64,000 nt of DNA, from assembly GCA_933207985.1 (NCBI GenBank), contig OW240916.1, positions 298,277,872-298,341,871 of the forward strand. Direction: 5' to 3'. This document shows, one piece after another, positions 1-12,099 of the stretch. A model generated the notes under the pieces. That model saw only the letters and a program-made list of their open reading frames with translations. It was not told where the DNA came from and searched no databases. The stretch comes from Pelobates cultripes. Lineage: Eukaryota; Chordata; Amphibia; Anura; Pelobatidae. The number at the start of each line of letters is the position of its first letter. Position 1 is the stretch's first letter. The position numbers and the translations under genes are program-made.

Positions 1-195
1 TCATCTCACTGAAGTGGCTATGGAGTCAAGAGTCCCCTGGTGTCATCCTTATATTAGTAAATCGTTTTAATGGGTTAATGCTATATGAAATATACCTATA
101 TATATATATATGTATATATAGTCACCTTCAGAAATCACTGTATTAGTAAAGCCAAATGTTTTTTTTTTTTTTTTTTTATGCAATATATATATATA

Positions 196-494
196 AAGAA
201 AAAATAATCCTGCACTCCATGAAATTCAAAATATACTTGCCCGGTGCTTGTCAGGCGAGGTACAACAATAGATGATCCAGATAGCACTCCCAGGACTTAG
301 AAAAAGTATAAAACTTAACTTTTAATTAAGTTTACAAATAAATCGACGTTTCAGTCTGTTACTCACAGACTTTTATTAGGACTGTCCTGATGAAAGTCTG
401 TGAGTAACAGACTGAAACGTCAATTTATTTGTAAACTTAATTAAAAGTTATGTTTTATACTTTTTCTAAGTACTGGGAGTGCTATCTGGATCAT
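196..494. repeat. Fold-back (palindromic) repeat, family A, copy 1
   Basis: Positions 272-494 form a near-perfect inverted repeat with arms of about 100 bases. The left end ATGATCCAGATAGCACTCCC is mirrored at 473-494. The two arms meet around 370-395, where one arm reads CCTGATGAAAGTC and leads into CTGAAACGTC. The flank 196-270 (a TGCACTCC module, then GCCCGGTGCTTGTCAG) matches, in reverse complement, the right part of the repeat at 56135-56356, so both belong to one family. No ORF is present. It is most likely a non-autonomous DNA element; its superfamily is not recognised. Confidence 0.75.
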
Positions 495-3400
495 ATACAT
501 GTGTGTATATATATATATATATATATGTATTGATAATTGTACTATGAATCCATCTGCATATTTTACAAGAGGTTTAAAAACAGCATATAAACTGGAAATT
601 AAGTTGTATTATTTTTATTCAGTGGCTGGCTTAGATGGTCACGAATTACAGTGACATGCATGTGTAGGCAATTTAAATCAATACTACTTTCAAGGAAGGG
701 TAAAGGGAAGTAAGAAAGATAAATCATTACATTCCCCTAATGGCAGTGGGATTCTGTGCCGAATGTGTGTATCCATGTAGGATAGTGATGGCAAAACTGT
801 GACTCCTCTGGTGGTACCCAACTAAATGAAGTTCTGTTTAAGTTTCACGAGGAAGTCAATTCATAGACTTCTGGGAGTTCCCATGTAGCCATTACTGGCA
901 TAGTTATGATGGTTGGTACATGAAATATTTTATTCATGTCTCTTTTTATCTTCACTCAAAAAATTCTCCAGTCGTGATGGTGGGAATTTTCAACCTGTAA
1001 TAAATTTGTAATGGAGAATATAATTCAGAACTAAGTCTGGAGCAAGCCAAAAGTATATAAATTGCAAATATATCATATAGCATAAACACTGTTAAACAAT
1101 TCTAGATGTCAACTTGTCAAACCATTGGAGTAAGTGGATGCAATAATGTTTACCTTTAATAGGTTATGTCTTGAGAATGAAGTCCATTTGGTAAATGTTT
1201 CCCTTGGAGAAAACAACATAGAACATAACCAGTATATGCATTCAAAACAGAAAATCTACTATATAGTGTACCCCTAAACACAAAAAAACCCATAAATAAA
1301 ACATACAAAGTGTAGGAATTCTAATCATACAAAAAAGTGACCCCTTCGAAGTGGAAAAAGCAAAGCTAAAATAAAACCTTATTTAACAGGATAAATGAAA
1401 ATTAAGAATACCGAGAAAATTAGACTAAACATGGTGTAATATGTTATACCAAGAGGTTAGTTAGAGGATCCCATAAAATCACAAGAATAGTACTCCTTTA
1501 AGATGGATATTCAACAGCAGATGTTATTTGCTGAACTTATATAAGGAATCATAAAAAGACCCTCTTTCCTCGTGATATACACCTGCATTTTAGGATTCTC
1601 AGACAAAGAAAGCCATGTTTATAATTGATACCATCTGTCCCATACTTACCCAGAGGACCATGTAATGTATGCTTAGAATATACACACCACTCTATTCACA
1701 GGCTCTCTGTTGATAGAGTGCCGTTGTGCCTATAGAAAACTGTATGTCTAACGTATGCTACCTAGGGGGTGCATATTTGTTATAAAAGGATGCTTACCAG
1801 AATGTCTTTGGTTGCTACGCCGATGGACACCTGGGAGATGTCATCTTGTTGAAGAAGGGATGGTAGATAAAGGTGTGGTCTATCTGAATAGGGCAAGCTG
1901 AAGAAAATCTACAACCTCAAAAAAGACTAACAATACCTCTACTTCATCCCTACTGGTATCATATCAACATAATAATTACATGTGTTTTTAACCGAAGTGG
2001 GTTACATATTCACTAGAATGAACCCTAGCTAGTTTATTTTTGTTCCAGGTTCATATATAAATAAAAAAAAAAAAATTATATATATATATATATTCTGATC
2101 AACTTAACATCTATCGACAAAGCATGCTCCCAAATGTACACCCCAGACAATAACGCCAGCCATTAAAGATATGGATTTATTCTTTAATGTCACCTTCTGC
2201 TACTCACAATATACAATGCATTTTATGCTAGCTGCTTGCAAACATCTTTGCAATGTCACATGTATTTAGAGAAAGAGGGGACTATAGAGTGTATTTTGTT
2301 TGTCTTCAATGCAATACAATCTCAAACCATTGTAGTCTTTCAAAAGAAGTGCTTTTAAGAGGATGCTTGACATTCTGGAATCTTGAGGTTGTAGCAGGTC
2401 ATTACCACTCTGAATAATCATTACTGCTGACCTTGGATTAGTCTTCTCTTTGGATTCTTCGGAAATAAACAAGCGTGATGTAGCGTGCTTGCCATGAGCG
2501 GCACCGAGATAAAACAATTTTCTCTCTGACTTGCTGTATTAGCATAATTAAATCTTTAATTTATAATAACTGCATTGGTCTAATTAGCAGTTACATGGAA
2601 TCTATTTACCTAGGGTAAAATATAATAAAATGTATATCACATTTATTTTATGAACGTTTACTGTCACATTAAAAGTAAACTAGTATCTGTTTATAAAACA
2701 CAACAAATTACAAATACATGGTCTGGCAAAATGCCATTTGCAAGTTTCTAAGGGAGTTGCTGTTTAATTGAAATATGAAGCAGTAATGTAGTGAGTGGTT
2801 AATGTTCTTGGTCTTTTACTGTATCTGTGTGATGGCGCAGTATAACCAGTTGAATGGAAATCTGTTATAATCAAAGTAAACCTGGAGAGGGAATTTGACT
2901 TATCCCTTTTAAAATCAACAACTAAAGACTCTTTTTCTGTGGTATTTAAGGCCGCCATCGGTGGCATGATAAATGGATAATGGAAGCAAATGTACACATT
3001 AAAAAAATACTGCTCTAAATAGTCTTTCTTTCAATATAACCCCTCGATATTTGTAGAGTCATTTAGATAATAATGTAGGACAGAGCATCCCAAAGTCCTC
3101 TAGCCTGCATATGGTATGGTCAGAAGATTGCTGTTCTTTAAACCCTATGCATTCTCTATATTTCAAGGCCTAATCCTGGCACTATTATCCTCCTCCTAAC
3201 CCCAAAACACAGCCTTGTCTCCTGGTCCTAAATGAGCAGGCCCATCTGGTTATTTTGGCGTTTTTGTGTGCACCTAAGACTGGTCCTGTGGTTATTCTTG
3301 TTACTTTAAGTCTACCTAATGAAGTTATATCTACATATAAAGAGACGATAAACTCTCTATGTAGACAGATTTTCTTAGTCTTACTTAGTTGGCAATTCCC

Positions 3401-3545
3401 CGTAAGGACACTCTGAATACATTTTTTTTCTCATACTATGGTTTTTTGGGTACTGGTAAATTGCATGATAAGATAGTTAAACAGCTAAAAGCTTAAATCA
3501 GAATGGAGTTAAGTCTCCCATGAGTACTTTTGGTGTTTGCTATGA
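495..3545. other. ATG10 upstream intron, no gene seen
   Basis: This AT-rich sequence holds short TA microsatellites (about 501-526 and 2074-2093). No ATG10-like exon or mobile-element ORF was recognised. Two stretches, about 2540-2640 (with TAATTA and CTAATTAGCAG) and about 2900-3000, are complex and non-repetitive, and could be conserved non-coding sequence; this is inference only. Confidence 0.4.
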
Positions 3546-5627
3546 CAGGGCTCGACAAATCCCATGTCGCCATGACGACCAGGAAATTTGCCCTGGCACC
3601 TAGGATTTGTGAGCCTGTTCAGCCTCCAAGGTTACCGGCAGCCTGAGAGCAGAGGCGGGCAGTCTGATCACGGAGGGCTGAGGCAGGCAGCTGACAGAGG
3701 GAGGGTGCGGATATCTAATTTATTGCTGAAGGAGGGGGGCAGGCGGCTCATGGAGAGCTGACACAGGGGGCGGCTGAGTAATGGAGAGCTGAGGGAGGGA
3801 GGCGGTGGCTGACTTGTGTGGCGGCGAGGGAGGGAGCTGTAATGTCCCTGCTCTTCTCCCTTGCGCAGCTTGCAGTGATGCTGGGAGCCGGTATGTGACA
3901 TCACTCTGACCCCCCGCTTGCTAAACAGTGCGCAAGAGGGAGATGAGCTGGGAGATTGTAGCAGCCACACTGGACCCCAGGAAAAGCCTATCTTATCCAG
4001 CTCTCCAAAGGTAGGGAAGCTGGGTGAATTTAAATTAAAGTAAAAAAAGTAATTATTTGTGAATGAGTGTGTCTGTCTGTGAGTGTGTGTGTGTGTGTGA
4101 GCGTGTGTCTTTCTGTGAGTGTGTGTGTCTGTCTGTCTGAGTGTGTGTGTATATCTGTGAGTGTGTGTGTGTGTTGCTCACCTTTTTTCCCACGCCGTGC
4201 TGGTAACACTGTGGCTGGCCCCACCTCCATGGCTGAGATCATCACTCTCCTTACCGTCTTACTAGCAGGCAGAAGCTCCTGGTATATAGTCTGGGACAGA
4301 GAAAATGTGTATGTAGTGAGTGTAGAAGAAAAGGAACATGCCACAGTGCTAGAGAGACCAAAGTCAGCATTACTTTAACTAATTTTATTGTCAGCCAGTC
4401 CACACGTGTTTTTTTCCCCATACATCCCTCTTAAGCTATCATACTTAAAGGGACACTATAGTCACCATAACAACTACAGCTTATTGTATTTGTTCTGGTG
4501 AGTAGAATCATCCCCTTTAGGCTTTTTGCAGTAAACACTGTCTTTTCAGAGAGAATGCATTGTTTACATTACAGCCTAGGGATAACTCCACTGGCCACTC
4601 CTTAGATGGCTGCTAGAGGTGCTTCCTGGGGCAGTACTGCATAGTGTGCAGCATTGCCATCCAATGTCTCCACCCTCTGCTTGCAGACACTGAACTTTCT
4701 TTAGGGAGATGCATTGATTCAATGAGGAGATGCTGATTGGTCAGGGCTACGTTTGACTTGTGCTGGCTCTGCCCCTGATCTGCCTCCTTGACAGTCTCAG
4801 ACAATCCTATGGGGAAGCATTGTAATTGGCTCAGACCACCACTTCTGATTATGTCAGCAGACATAGTCAGATCAGAGGCAGACAGGGGCAGAGCCAGCAG
4901 CTGCAGACTTGAATACAAGTAAAATTTTACTATATTTAGAGAAGCAAGAGGGGACCAGGGGGCTAGATGGTGGTTTTACCATAATAGGGCCAGAAATACA
5001 TGATTGTGTTCCTGACCCTATAGTGTTCCTTTAAGCAATAGTATGTGAAGAGTAGTTAGGGTTGCCACCTTTCCTGGAATAAAATACCAGCCTTAATCAT
5101 TTGTATAATTAATTATGTATGCGTGACATCACATGATGTAAATCACGTGTCCTTTGTGTCTCAGTGTCTCCAAATGTCCCCATGTCTCACAACATCCCCA
5201 TGTTTCAAAGTGTCCCAGGTGTCCCTATGTTTCCCAATGTCCCCTAGTGTCTCAATGTCCCCATGTGTCTCCTAGTGTCTGTTTCCCCATGTCTCCCTGC
5301 TGCCTTTCCCCCCCTCCTTCACTTACCTGAGCTGTAGTCTGTCTCTGCATGCTGGGAACTGCTGTCTGGACTCTCTGTGCTGTGTAGCTGCTGCCCCGCA
5401 GATCAGTTAGTAGAGAGAGGCAGAGCTATGCTGTAACTTCCTATCCCTGCCTCTCTTCACATACAGTGACCCCTACTGGCCGGTGCTGGTATTGCAGAGA
5501 AATCTCTGTTTATACTGAGAAAACCATCATTGCCAGGCAGCCTCATAGTTTGTTTTTTTTTAAGTGGGTCTATTTCATGTGCATGGGCATGGAGCTGCAG
5601 CTCCATCAGCCCCTATGTTAATCCGCT
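3546..5627. mobile_element. hAT-derived composite element, copy 1 (interrupted)
   Basis: The left end CAGGGCTCGACAAATCCC looks like a hAT terminal repeat. From about 4247 to 5627 the sequence parallels 31998-33780, which lies inside a hAT element with a clear 8-bp target duplication: the same ACTAGCAGGCAGAAG module, the same internal T2 MITE, the same GTGTCTC minisatellite (5160-5290) and the same 3' terminal region ending near TATGTTAATCCG. The left portion 3546-4246 differs from that copy and includes a G-rich stretch and a GTGT/GTCT microsatellite (4069-4176), so this copy is chimeric or derived from a different subfamily. Its right end is cut by the solo LTR at 5628. Confidence 0.55.
4445..5034. 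mobile_element. T2/Kolobok-type MITE inside hAT copy 1
   Basis: Ends are TTAAAGGGACACTATAGTCA and CCCTATAGTGTTCCTTTAA, an imperfect terminal inverted repeat starting and ending in TTAA. This matches the TTAA target and TTAAAGG ends known for Xenopus T2 (Kolobok) MITEs. Length is 590 bases with no coding capacity. The same MITE sits at the equivalent place in the hAT copy at 31496-33785, so it was probably already inside the parental hAT element. Confidence 0.8.
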
Positions 5628-6623
5628 TGTGACGAAGTGCCCTTCGCCACTTGTGCCTGGAGAGGATTGCTTGCCCGCCTCTTGCCCTGTGACTATGGCC
5701 CCTGGGATGTATTGCCCTTTAAAGACATGATTTGGGCAAAATGGATTTGTGTTGTGCTGCTGCTGGCCCTTTAAGAACCATCTGGGGACATACTGTGGAG
5801 TTACTGGGTGGCCACCATTTCCTGTATCAGAAGCACATGGTGAGAACAATGGATGGCGGCCATTTTAACTCACAGACACTGTTTGGACTTTTCAACACGG
5901 TGCCATCTCGCCAGTATTTGGTGCACAGAGACATCGTGCAGTGGTTTTGGACTATACAGCAGGGGACACATTATACAGTGATTGTTTTTCATTTAGCCTG
6001 TATATGTTCTGCAGAATCTGCATTAAACTGTATTTTCCAAAGTACTGAACGGATCTGGGTGAATTTTGGATATGTGGTTCACCCAGATCCCCCGGTTCCA
6101 AGGATATACTTTTTATGGGGTTATTGCATGTTTTGGGGTCCCTGTGTGTTTTTTGTTAAACTGTATTGTAATGTTTCTGGCCAGCAGATAATTGAGCTTT
6201 GTGTATTGTAGAAACTCAATTATCTAGCCTGGCCCAGAGGAGTTTTGTGTTGCATAAATTGTGAGTTCTGTGTGCCAGTAAATCAGTCTTGTTCCAGCAT
6301 TAAGCCTTGGCTCATGTTTGGGGGAAGGGATACCTACACTCTGGGGATTGCTATAATCACTTACTCCCCAGAGGAAGCTCTTGCAATAGCTTGATTTGTT
6401 CCTGTTCCTGCTCTCTGGGGAAAGAGAGGTTCACCCACTGGAAGCTGGATCCTGGCCTTGGGTCCAGGGTGGGTGGAAACAGCAGAGACCCCGGCGCAGT
6501 TGCATCGCTGGAAGTGGGGTCTGCAGTGCTGATGGTGTCGGTTGGAGTGCTTGGAGTCCTCAGCGAGCACTAGGAGCATCGATTGGCGGAGGTACTCAGT
6601 CGGAGTGCCAGCGTTCCGTCACA
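5628..6623. mobile_element. Solo LTR (996 bp) of an unidentified LTR retroelement
   Basis: The segment begins TGTGACG and ends CGTCACA, the short inverted TG...CA ends of an LTR, and is flanked by a perfect 5-bp target duplication CCGCT (5623-5627 and 6624-6628). No gag, pol or second LTR is next to it, so it is a solo LTR left by recombination. A 159-codon open frame (5732-6211) inside it resembles nothing I know and is probably chance. Five-base duplications occur in Gypsy and some ERV families; which one this is cannot be told. Confidence 0.75.
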
Positions 6624-6659
6624 CCGCTCGTGGGCAGGGTCAGCCTTGTGGCGACCCTT

Positions 6660-6793
6660 GTGTCGCTGGAATAAAGGTGAGTTACATCATCTTTTACTTT
6701 GCTGACAGTGGGGCCAGGGATCTAAGCTTTGTTTTCACAGCTATAGTATCAGGAATACATGTTTGTATTCTTGTCACTTTAGTGTTCCTTTAA
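6660..6793. mobile_element. T2/Kolobok-type MITE, right-end fragment
   Basis: The sequence runs from GGAATAAAGGTGAGTT to CACTTTAGTGTTCCTTTAA and ends in TTAA at 6790-6793. It has the small terminal hairpin GGAATACATGTTTGTATTC common in these MITEs. The left end is missing or merged with the composite element upstream. Confidence 0.55.
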
Positions 6794-7011
6794 GTACAAA
6801 ATAAGCAAACTGAAATGGTGTACAATTTTGGATCATATATTTTATGTAATGCTTCACGGTATGTTAGCTTGATTGTTGAAAATTGCAATGGGCACAAACA
6901 TAAATAAAAAGGGAGGGGGGCGTGTCTACCAGCCGAGCTGTATGGCAGCACATTGACGGAGCTCCGAGAAAACGGAGCGAAGATCGCGAATAAAGGAGGA
7001 ACCACTATACC

Positions 7012-8091
7012 ATGGGGAACCCCAAAAGAGCCCAATCGAACCCCCAACACACGGGGAAGACACCGGCGGGTAAAACCGGAACGGTCACCCGTTTCTTCAA
7101 AGATTATGCCGACCGCATGTCCGACGCCGGCGAACCCAAAATGGCGCCGACGGCAGGAAACACGAATCCGCCGAGCCCCACTACCTCTGACATCTCCACA
7201 AACTCATTAGACATGGATGTCAAGGAGATATTGAAGAATCTCCCATCAAAAGCAGACCTGGCACAAATGCTAGGTAAACTGGAAACTTCCTTCCAGACCA
7301 AGATAGAGGGCCTCAGCACCGAAATAAAGCAGGTAGGCCGCAGAGTGCAGGAGCTGGAGGATGAAAGGGGGGCTTATTACACCCAGATACAGACCCTGAC
7401 TACCAAAGTAAATGCTCAAGAAAGGCATATGTCCATGACGCAAAGATCAGTGGACGACCTTGATAATAGGGGCCGCAGGAATAACCTTCGGATAAAAGGC
7501 CTACCTGAAACAGAGGGGGAAAATCTATACACAACGCTCTCCACGCTATTTAATCTGATCCTGGGCCGAAAACCTGACGCTCCAGTGATCCTCGACAGAG
7601 CGCACCATTCCCTGAAAGCTAAAATGGGACCAGGAAGCACGCCAAGAGATGTCATCTGCCGAGTCCACTACTACGCGTTAAAAGAGGACATCATAAGAAA
7701 ACTAAGAGACACTTCCACCCCTATGCTATTCCAAGGCCATGAAATATCAATTTACCAAGACCTATCGTGGCACACCCTGCAAGCAAGAAGGGCCTTAAGG
7801 CCAATAACAGACCAGCTACGGGCTCGCAACTTGCGCTACAGATGGGGCTTCCCTTTCGCCCTAACAGTCAATTCCAGGGGCTCCACGTATACAATCGCCA
7901 CTTACCAGGACATCCCTGCATTCAGTAAAGCTCTGGGACTGACGGAAACGCAAATCTTGGATTGGTATGCACCAGATCCTGCACTGTCCGCCCCATCAGC
8001 ACAGCAAGCGCCGAAATGGAGATCACCGGCTAAAAGGCAGAAGATGACACAAGCGTCACCGCTTCAAAGAGAAGAAACCGAGACGGAGTAG
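7012..8091 (+). CDS. LINE-1 type ORF1 protein (RNA-binding chaperone), intact
   Basis: A 359-residue protein whose ATG sits in a good vertebrate context (ACCATGG). A low-complexity, proline- and lysine-rich N-terminus (residues 1-65) is followed by a helical, probable coiled-coil segment (about 85-150, Glu/Gln/Lys rich). An RRM-like domain follows (about 155-245; it opens RRNNLRIKGLPE), then a C-terminal domain (about 248-315, with RPITDQLRARNLRYRWGFPF). This order is that of L1 ORF1p (Transposase_22 family), which trimerises, binds LINE RNA and acts as a nucleic-acid chaperone. There are no stops or shifts, in contrast to the damaged ORF2 downstream. Expression is not shown by the sequence. 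Confidence 0.88.
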   Translation: MGNPKRAQSNPQHTGKTPAGKTGTVTRFFKDYADRMSDAGEPKMAPTAGNTNPPSPTTSDISTNSLDMDVKEILKNLPSKADLAQMLGKLETSFQTKIEGLSTEIKQVGRRVQELEDERGAYYTQIQTLTTKVNAQERHMSMTQRSVDDLDNRGRRNNLRIKGLPETEGENLYTTLSTLFNLILGRKPDAPVILDRAHHSLKAKMGPGSTPRDVICRVHYYALKEDIIRKLRDTSTPMLFQGHEISIYQDLSWHTLQARRALRPITDQLRARNLRYRWGFPFALTVNSRGSTYTIATYQDIPAFSKALGLTETQILDWYAPDPALSAPSAQQAPKWRSPAKRQKMTQASPLQREETETE

Positions 8092-9310
8092 AGGGGCAAC
8101 AATGGAGCCCCCCCCCCCCACAGATGGACCAACACCATATCAATCCACTCGGACCCTATCACCTAAGCTTTGGCACAAGACTCTGGGCCCAAACCGTACT
8201 GTTGCCATGTCATGATTCCGGCCGAAGCCATGAGCCCTGTCCGAACATAGCCTCGCAACATCTGCCCGAAAGACTATGATAACCTTGGCCCATCAGGTCG
8301 TATAACCATCCTTGCTTATACCCATATGAGAATGTACCACTAACTACTGTATTTTCTTTATCCACATGTGCACGCAGTGTGTACTCTATTCTATGTTTAT
8401 ATGGTTGCACTCATTCTAGGAGCTCCGTTGGCTCCATGCCTTGTCCATGTGACAAACGGCAACTTATCACTCTCAGACAGAAGTGTTCCCAAAAGCTGAC
8501 GCATGTGACAAATAGAGGCCAGATGGGGATGGGGCGACAAAGGGCGGGAGCGAGATTGGCCAGGGTATGACAGGGCACGGGAGACCTTAGACACCACCCA
8601 ACGGCAGCGAATAGTTTAGAAGGAAAATCCCAAAGGTATCTCTTTGAGTACATATATATAAAAAAAAAAAGAGGGCCGATATTGAACCATATCTTACCAT
8701 TTGGGGCGGATACGGGACCCCCGGGGCTTCAACCTCTCTACCCCCCCCTCCCTCACTGCCGTAGCAAATTCTTACACCCACGACCTCCACGAAACTGACA
8801 GACGAAATTCAAGCGACTCCGCTCCGTACAGCTCATGCATTCCTACTTCACTACAGACACCAACGCACGGCCACAGAGGCCGATGGTCTAGACTGATAGT
8901 TATCACCGACCTGACCTCCAAGACCGACAAGACACACGCCTCACCCACACCCTATTACGAACGGGGTCGTAAATCCCTAGCCCACTGTAGACAACAGGAC
9001 TTCTCAGGGGCTGACCCCAATTCCCGCGCATTGCCGGAGAGCAAGTGACCACTACAGATACTGACGACCGGCTCTAACGAAAGATTGATTTTTATGTAAA
9101 TAGTTATTCTTAGTTATTGTTATTTACTATATGGTATTGTACTTCTCTCTTTTTGATTATTGTACTATCTGAAACATCCTGCCCTGTACCAAGCTACACC
9201 TTCTACTCATACGTCTTACTCAACTGGGTACACCGCACATAGAACATCTAACATCCCCAGAGACCACATTCCCTTTCCCTTATCACGCACCGACCCCCTA
9301 ACATCCCAAG
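8092..9310. other. Inter-ORF region of the LINE
   Basis: These 1.2 kb between ORF1 and ORF2 are much longer than the roughly 60 bases in mammalian L1. They contain a poly(C) run (8108-8118) and an A-run (8659-8670). A 115-codon open frame (8701-9048) is not recognisable as protein. No internal TSD or inverted ends mark a later insertion, so the segment may be a normal part of this family. Confidence 0.5.
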
Positions 9311-10513
9311 ATGGCAACAGTGACGATTCTATCGCATAATGCCAGGGGACTGAACACCCCTGAAAAACGCCACATGGCACTCACAGATTACCACAAACAC
9401 AAGGCTGAGGTAGTTTTCATACAAGAAACGCACTTCCGTAAAGACTCAGCACCTTCACTTAAGTCAAAACACTTCACAAAGGGCTATTTCAGCAACTTCA
9501 CTGGCTCAAAATCCAGGGGTGTGGCCATTTTACTCTCCTCACACCTCCCATTCACCTACAGGGACCTCCTAATAGACGACACTGGTAGATTTATCTTCTT
9601 AAAGGGCCTGATAGGCTCAACCCTAGTCACGTTAGCCAATATCTACATGCCCAACAGAAAGCAATCCCAGGCATTCCGACACATAACTACGAAACTGGAA
9701 AGCTTTTCGGAGGGACTATTGATCCTAGGGGGGGACCTGAACGTGTCCCTAGATGGGGTGCTTGACACAACTTCACAGGCGCACTCATACCAGGCATCCA
9801 CAAGAATAAACATCCAAAAAATCCTAGACTCCCACCAACTCTACGACTGCTGGCGCACCTCACACCCTCGCACCTTCACACACTTCTGGCTCATACTCTA
9901 GGATAGATGTGTTCCTTATTCCACATAGATTCCTAAACCTAGTCAATACTTGCGAATACGCCTCGATTACGTGGTCAGACCACGCTCCTATCTCCCTGAA
10001 CATAGCAATCCCTTCCTTACACTCATCCAGGACACAATGGAAACTCAACGATACACTGCTAAACCACCCGGAGATACAGACCAGAACTAGGAGCTCACTT
10101 ACACAATATTTTGAATTAAACGTCCACCCTGACACGCCCTACCCAATAGTGTGGGAAGCACACAAAAGCTCGATCAGGGGCACAATCATTAAAGAAGCTT
10201 CAAAACTTAAGAAACAAAGGGAATCAGAGACCTCCAGACTGACTAAGGATATTAGGGATTTAGAGAACTCACATAAACAAGGCCTCGATCTAGCCACATA
10301 CAAGACCCTGGTCGACAAAAGGACAGAACTCAATATCATTTTAAACGTACGCACCAAACGTGCGCTGGCCAAAAGGAGGTGCAATTACTATACACAAGGG
10401 GGCAAATGCGGGCGGCTACTGGCGTATGCCCTTAAAAAGCAAAGGGAACATACGTTTATAGCAGCAATACGTAACCCAGAGGGCACTATTTCACATTCGA
10501 TGACAGACATTCT

Positions 10514-10585
10514 AAAGACGTTCAAGGACTACTACTCATCACTCTACAATTTGAGAGTGATGAGTAGTAGTCCTTGAACGTCTTT
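10514..10585. repeat. Perfect 32-bp inverted duplication in ORF2
   Basis: The 32 bases 10514-10545 are repeated as an exact reverse complement at 10554-10585, around an 8-base spacer. The left arm encodes the expected ORF2 protein (KTFKDYYSSL); the right arm is its mirror copy and brings in a stop at 10575-10577. This is a copy error within the element, not a normal LINE part. Confidence 0.92.
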
Positions 10586-12099
10586 CAAGGACAACCCCAC
10601 GACATACAGGAATTCCTAGCACAGAGAATACACTCCACCATTCCACGAAAAGTACGAGATGCCTTAGACGCTCCTATCTCGACGGACGAATGTCTAGAAG
10701 TGATAAAACATTTGCCGATGGGGAAAAGTCCAGGCCCAGACGGATTCACTGCAAAATATTATAAAACATTTGCCAAGACACTCATGCCCCATTTCCAAAA
10801 CACATTTAATTCACTACTTAAATCTGATACCCTCCCCCCCCAAGCATTAAATGCCACAATTACCCTCCTCCCCAAACCGGGTAAGGACCTGACCCAATGC
10901 GGAAGCTATAGACCTATTTCGCTGATAAATGTGGACTTAAAACTTTTTACGAAAATACTGGCGAACCAGCTACATCCACTACTACCAGGGCTCATACAAG
11001 CAGACCAGTCAGGCTTCATTCCGGGCAGGGAAGCTAAACATAACACGACGAAACTGCTTAGCCTCATACACCTGACCCGGCGAACGAGGTGCTCCAGTCT
11101 ACTCCTGTCGATTGACGCCGAAAAGGCGTTCGACAGGGTAGACTGGAGCTTAATTTCATCCACCCTACGGCACATGGGCTTTGGCCCCCACTGGCAGAAA
11201 TGGTTCAACGCCATATATTCATACCCCACAGCAAATATCAGAGTAAATGGGCAGCTTTCAGACCCAGTACAAATAACAAATGGCACCAGGCAGGGATGTC
11301 CCCTGTCTCCCCTACTATTCGTGCTAGTCTTAGAACCCTTCCTACAGGGGATCAGAGATAACACGCAAATTAAAGGGATCACAGCAGGCGATAGGGAGTA
11401 CAAAATAGCTGCATTCGCCGACGATATGCTATTCACTATCTCAGACCCTGGCACCTCAATACCACCTCTTATGGCGGAAATGCACACATACAGCGAGCTC
11501 TCCAACTTCAAAGCCAACCTCAGCAAATGTGAGATCTTACCCGTACACATACATCCCCAGGAGAAACGTAAACTACAAAATGAACATCAATTCACGTGGG
11601 CCCCCCACCATATCAAATATCTAGGAATCCACATTACCAAAGATGCGTCTCACTTATTTGACAGTAACTTCCCGAAACTAATGAAAGACATAACAGCTGA
11701 CCTTACAACCTGGAACAAGCCACATTTCAGCTGGTTTTGCAGACTAAGCATATTAAAAATGAACATATTGCCCAGACTTCTGTACCTCCTTCAGGTTCTA
11801 CCCATCATGATCCCTAAAACATGGTTCACGCTGGTACGCAAAACCCTCTCATTGTACATATGGGCACATAAAACACCCCGGCTTTCACACTCACTTCTCA
11901 TTAGACCAAAGGGGGAGGGAGGCATCGGACTCCCAGATATCGAGAAGTACCACGATGCAATTCTCCTAACTAGACTCTATGACTGGGCATCCACCAACAC
12001 CACCAAACAATGGGTACAAATAGAAGATACATTCCTAAGAGCGCCAATATACACGATCCCATGGCAAAAATCGGGCCAGGCTCTCCTCCTTCATGCCCC

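Noticed and set aside
5732..6211. 159-codon open frame
   Set aside because: It lies wholly inside the solo LTR, has no recognisable domain, and starts in a poor context; probably chance.
10906..11550. 214-codon minus-strand open frame
   Set aside because: Antisense shadow of the LINE reverse transcriptase.
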